A stretch of DNA of 64,000 nucleotides, from NCBI RefSeq assembly GCF_000963885.1, contig NZ_BALE01000038.1, positions 87,228 through 151,227 on the forward strand, read 5' to 3'. Both the position numbers and the translations under genes were made by a program. Of the stretch, positions 62,525 through 64,000 are shown in pieces; the first letter of the stretch is position 1, and the number at the start of each line of letters is the position of its first letter. Origin of the DNA: Tanticharoenia sakaeratensis NBRC 103193 (GTDB lineage Bacteria > Pseudomonadota > Alphaproteobacteria > Acetobacterales > Acetobacteraceae). The notes under the pieces are model-generated. The model worked only from the letters and a program-made list of their open reading frames with translations, searched no databases and was not told the origin of the DNA.

Positions 62525-63541
62525 TTATTGCGGTTTGCCCTCCGCCTCACGCACCGACGTGTTCGACACCACTGCCTGCTCGAAATGCAGGTGATGACCG
62601 AGCGGCTGCGTGTTGACCATCTCGGGCAGAAAGAAGAACCGGCGGTTCCGGAAATCGAACAGAACGATGCGATTGATGAAAAACGGAAGGCCCAGTATCG
62701 CATTCCCGAGATCGGGATGGACGATGACGGACGTCGCAGGCTGCACCATGCCTCCCAGAGGCAGGCCATGCAGCGTGATACGCCGCCCGTCAGACACTGC
62801 ACCTCGGGCAGCCATGTAGTCTATTTTGACAAACTCGCCTTTTGCGACGACGTCCGGCGCAAGTTCAGGGACATCCGCCCAGGAAGACGGAATTGCGTTG
62901 ATCGCAAGGTCCGTGTCGGGCGTGATGTCACGCATCTGACCGTCAATCGAGATCGGTATGTTCCATATTTCATGGTGAGGCTTCATCGGGACAGATCGGC
63001 TCGCGGCCCCCATGATTCGTTGCGCCACATCCGCGCAGTCCCCGTTCTGTCTTGTCGTGAAGAATACGAGTTTGCCTTCCGGCATATCGAGCAGAAGCAG
63101 GCTGTTGGACAGGAACGTGTTTCCCAACAGACCGACGATCGGTCGTCCCTCGATTGTCTGTGACGCTGCACCGCGCAGCTTGGTGGCAGATATGGCGCCT
63201 ACGTCTGCGCCACCTACCTGCAGATCATCGATCTGCATTTCGGCTCCCGGCACATGGTGATATCCGTTGCTGTCAACCGAGACATCATGTCGCGGCCCCG
63301 AACCGTCGAATGTCCAGTTTTCCGGGCTGCGAACAAGCGTATCGGAAAAGTCCGGCGACAGGTACATCGCGGCGTCATGGCCTTCCACGCGAACCGGAAT
63401 GATCGGAGCGTCCGTCCGCCCGCCGAGAAGAGGCAGGACGATGGTGCCGGTAACGCAATCTGCAATGTCATCTGCGTGCGCCGCATGCAGCGATCCCAAA
63501 GCCAACCAGAAGGCACATCCAAGAACAGTCCAAGCCTGCAT
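62525..63541 (-). CDS. Secreted retropepsin-like protein lacking the catalytic Asp motifs
   Basis: A 338-residue protein with a signal peptide (residues 1-24). A perfect AGGAGG lies 4 bases before the ATG. It has two similar lobes, each ending in the hydrophobic pattern of pepsin-like folds: IVGLLGNTFLSNSLLLLDMP at 135-154 and AILGLPFFINRIVLFDFRNR at 281-300. In active retropepsins a DTG or DSG motif sits in each lobe; here the first position reads LSPDF (61-65) and the second DTDLA (209-213). It is therefore probably inactive or acts by another mechanism. It converges with the alginate-export-type gene. Confidence 0.7.
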   Translation of the reverse strand: MQAWTVLGCAFWLALGSLHAAHADDIADCVTGTIVLPLLGGRTDAPIIPVRVEGHDAAMYLSPDFSDTLVRSPENWTFDGSGPRHDVSVDSNGYHHVPGAEMQIDDLQVGGADVGAISATKLRGAASQTIEGRPIVGLLGNTFLSNSLLLLDMPEGKLVFFTTRQNGDCADVAQRIMGAASRSVPMKPHHEIWNIPISIDGQMRDITPDTDLAINAIPSSWADVPELAPDVVAKGEFVKIDYMAARGAVSDGRRITLHGLPLGGMVQPATSVIVHPDLGNAILGLPFFINRIVLFDFRNRRFFFLPEMVNTQPLGHHLHFEQAVVSNTSVREAEGKPQ

Positions 63542-64000
63542 GCTGCCTCCTGCTATATTGCCGCAAGGCCTCGCGCTGTTGTTGCCCGATCAGCATCCTG
63601 ACGGACAGGCTCGGTGTCACATAAAAACACATCATGGGCACGCTTCAGGAGGACATGGCCCCGTGACGTCTGCATTACTTTTCGGACAACCTCGATATTG
63701 TCTTGCTATAGTGATCAGTTCGTCGCGCCTCACCTGGATTTCGCCGTAAGCCCAGAAGAAGTTTCAGCGCTGTTGACGGTAACAGGAGGCTCTCACATCT
63801 GCGCAAGACGCCGGCGCGCGCTGGCCGGCGCCTACGTGCCGTGTTTGGTTCGGCTCCAATTCAGTAGCTGCATGGCAGGGGCAGGCTCGTGCCGCAGTCC
63901 TTCACCTGAAACCGGAGTCTAGTGGTATTTGCCTTTTGCCTATCTGTCAGGTTGTGAGAGCCTTTTTGGAAATTCACGGATGGGCGTTTCTGCGTAGCAT
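63542..64000. other. Terminal stretch without a supported gene
   Basis: No convincing gene is seen in the last 459 bases. A possible sigma-70 promoter, GGACAA (63684-63689), 17-base spacer, TATAGT (63707-63712), points right. The plus-strand frame after it contains SPEEVSALLTVTGG, which looks protein-like but soon becomes Arg/Ser-rich, suggesting decay or chance. Neighbouring genes lie outside the window. Confidence 0.35.

Overview
The window looks like a chromosomal segment of an acetic acid bacterium (Alphaproteobacteria, Acetobacteraceae). It is GC-rich, and it carries several alphaproteobacterial markers: GapR, a Ros/MucR regulator, a trxB-linked LysR regulator, and a complete division and cell-wall (dcw) cluster whose FtsL and FtsQ have long Pro/Ala-rich tails. 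A motB fragment indicates a flagellated lineage. The genus cannot be fixed from the sequence alone. I see no rRNA, CRISPR array, intact insertion sequence or prophage.

Layout. 1-5.6 kb: motB (cut by the window edge), a glycosyltransferase operon under an Lrp-type regulator (Lrp, then a GT2-GtrA fusion, then GT39), divergent trxB and a LysR gene. 5.6-10.3 kb: a gene-poor stretch with a small His-rich exported protein, ihfB-sppA, a MucR-type regulator and a UdgX-type uracil-DNA-binding fusion protein. 10.4-18.8 kb: a FUSC transporter, guanine deaminase, an AhpD-like protein, GlpQ, a TonB receptor, and a small membrane protein translationally coupled to an ImmA/IrrE-type zinc peptidase. 18.9-25.9 kb: tRNA-Ser, rplU-rpmA, obgE-proB, a Pro-rich membrane protein, gapR, zwf and a small membrane protein. 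25.8-27.4 kb: an esterase and the RNase P RNA gene.

27.5-53.9 kb is the centrepiece: mraZ-rsmH-ftsL-ftsI-murE-murF-mraY-murD-ftsW-murG-murC-murB-ddl-ftsQ-ftsA-ftsZ, then lpxC-bamD-recN-ligA-pncA, all on the plus strand. The cluster makes lipid II (MurB-F, MraY, MurG, Ddl), polymerises and cross-links it at the septum (FtsW, FtsI), and builds the divisome (FtsZ, FtsA, FtsQ, FtsL). LpxC and BamD add outer-membrane biogenesis. Eleven of the fourteen junctions from mraZ to ftsA are stop/start overlaps of one or four bases. A tandem MraZ operator with exact 10-bp period sits upstream, and two strong stem-loops fill the ftsZ-lpxC gap.

53.9-64 kb: a gene-poor patch, tRNA-Arg and tRNA-Pro, a small YidB-like protein, gpt coupled to a CsaA-like OB-fold protein, an MFS exporter, tRNA-Asn, rnhA-thrB, ispH, a lipoprotein, an alginate-export-type barrel, and a secreted retropepsin-like protein that seems to have lost its catalytic aspartates.

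No complete unknown multi-gene system stands out. The best leads are the ftsZ-lpxC stem-loops, the ImmA/membrane-protein pair, the UdgX fusion with its twin palindromes, the pseudo-retropepsin and the His-rich exported peptide. Everything was read by eye; no database search was run.
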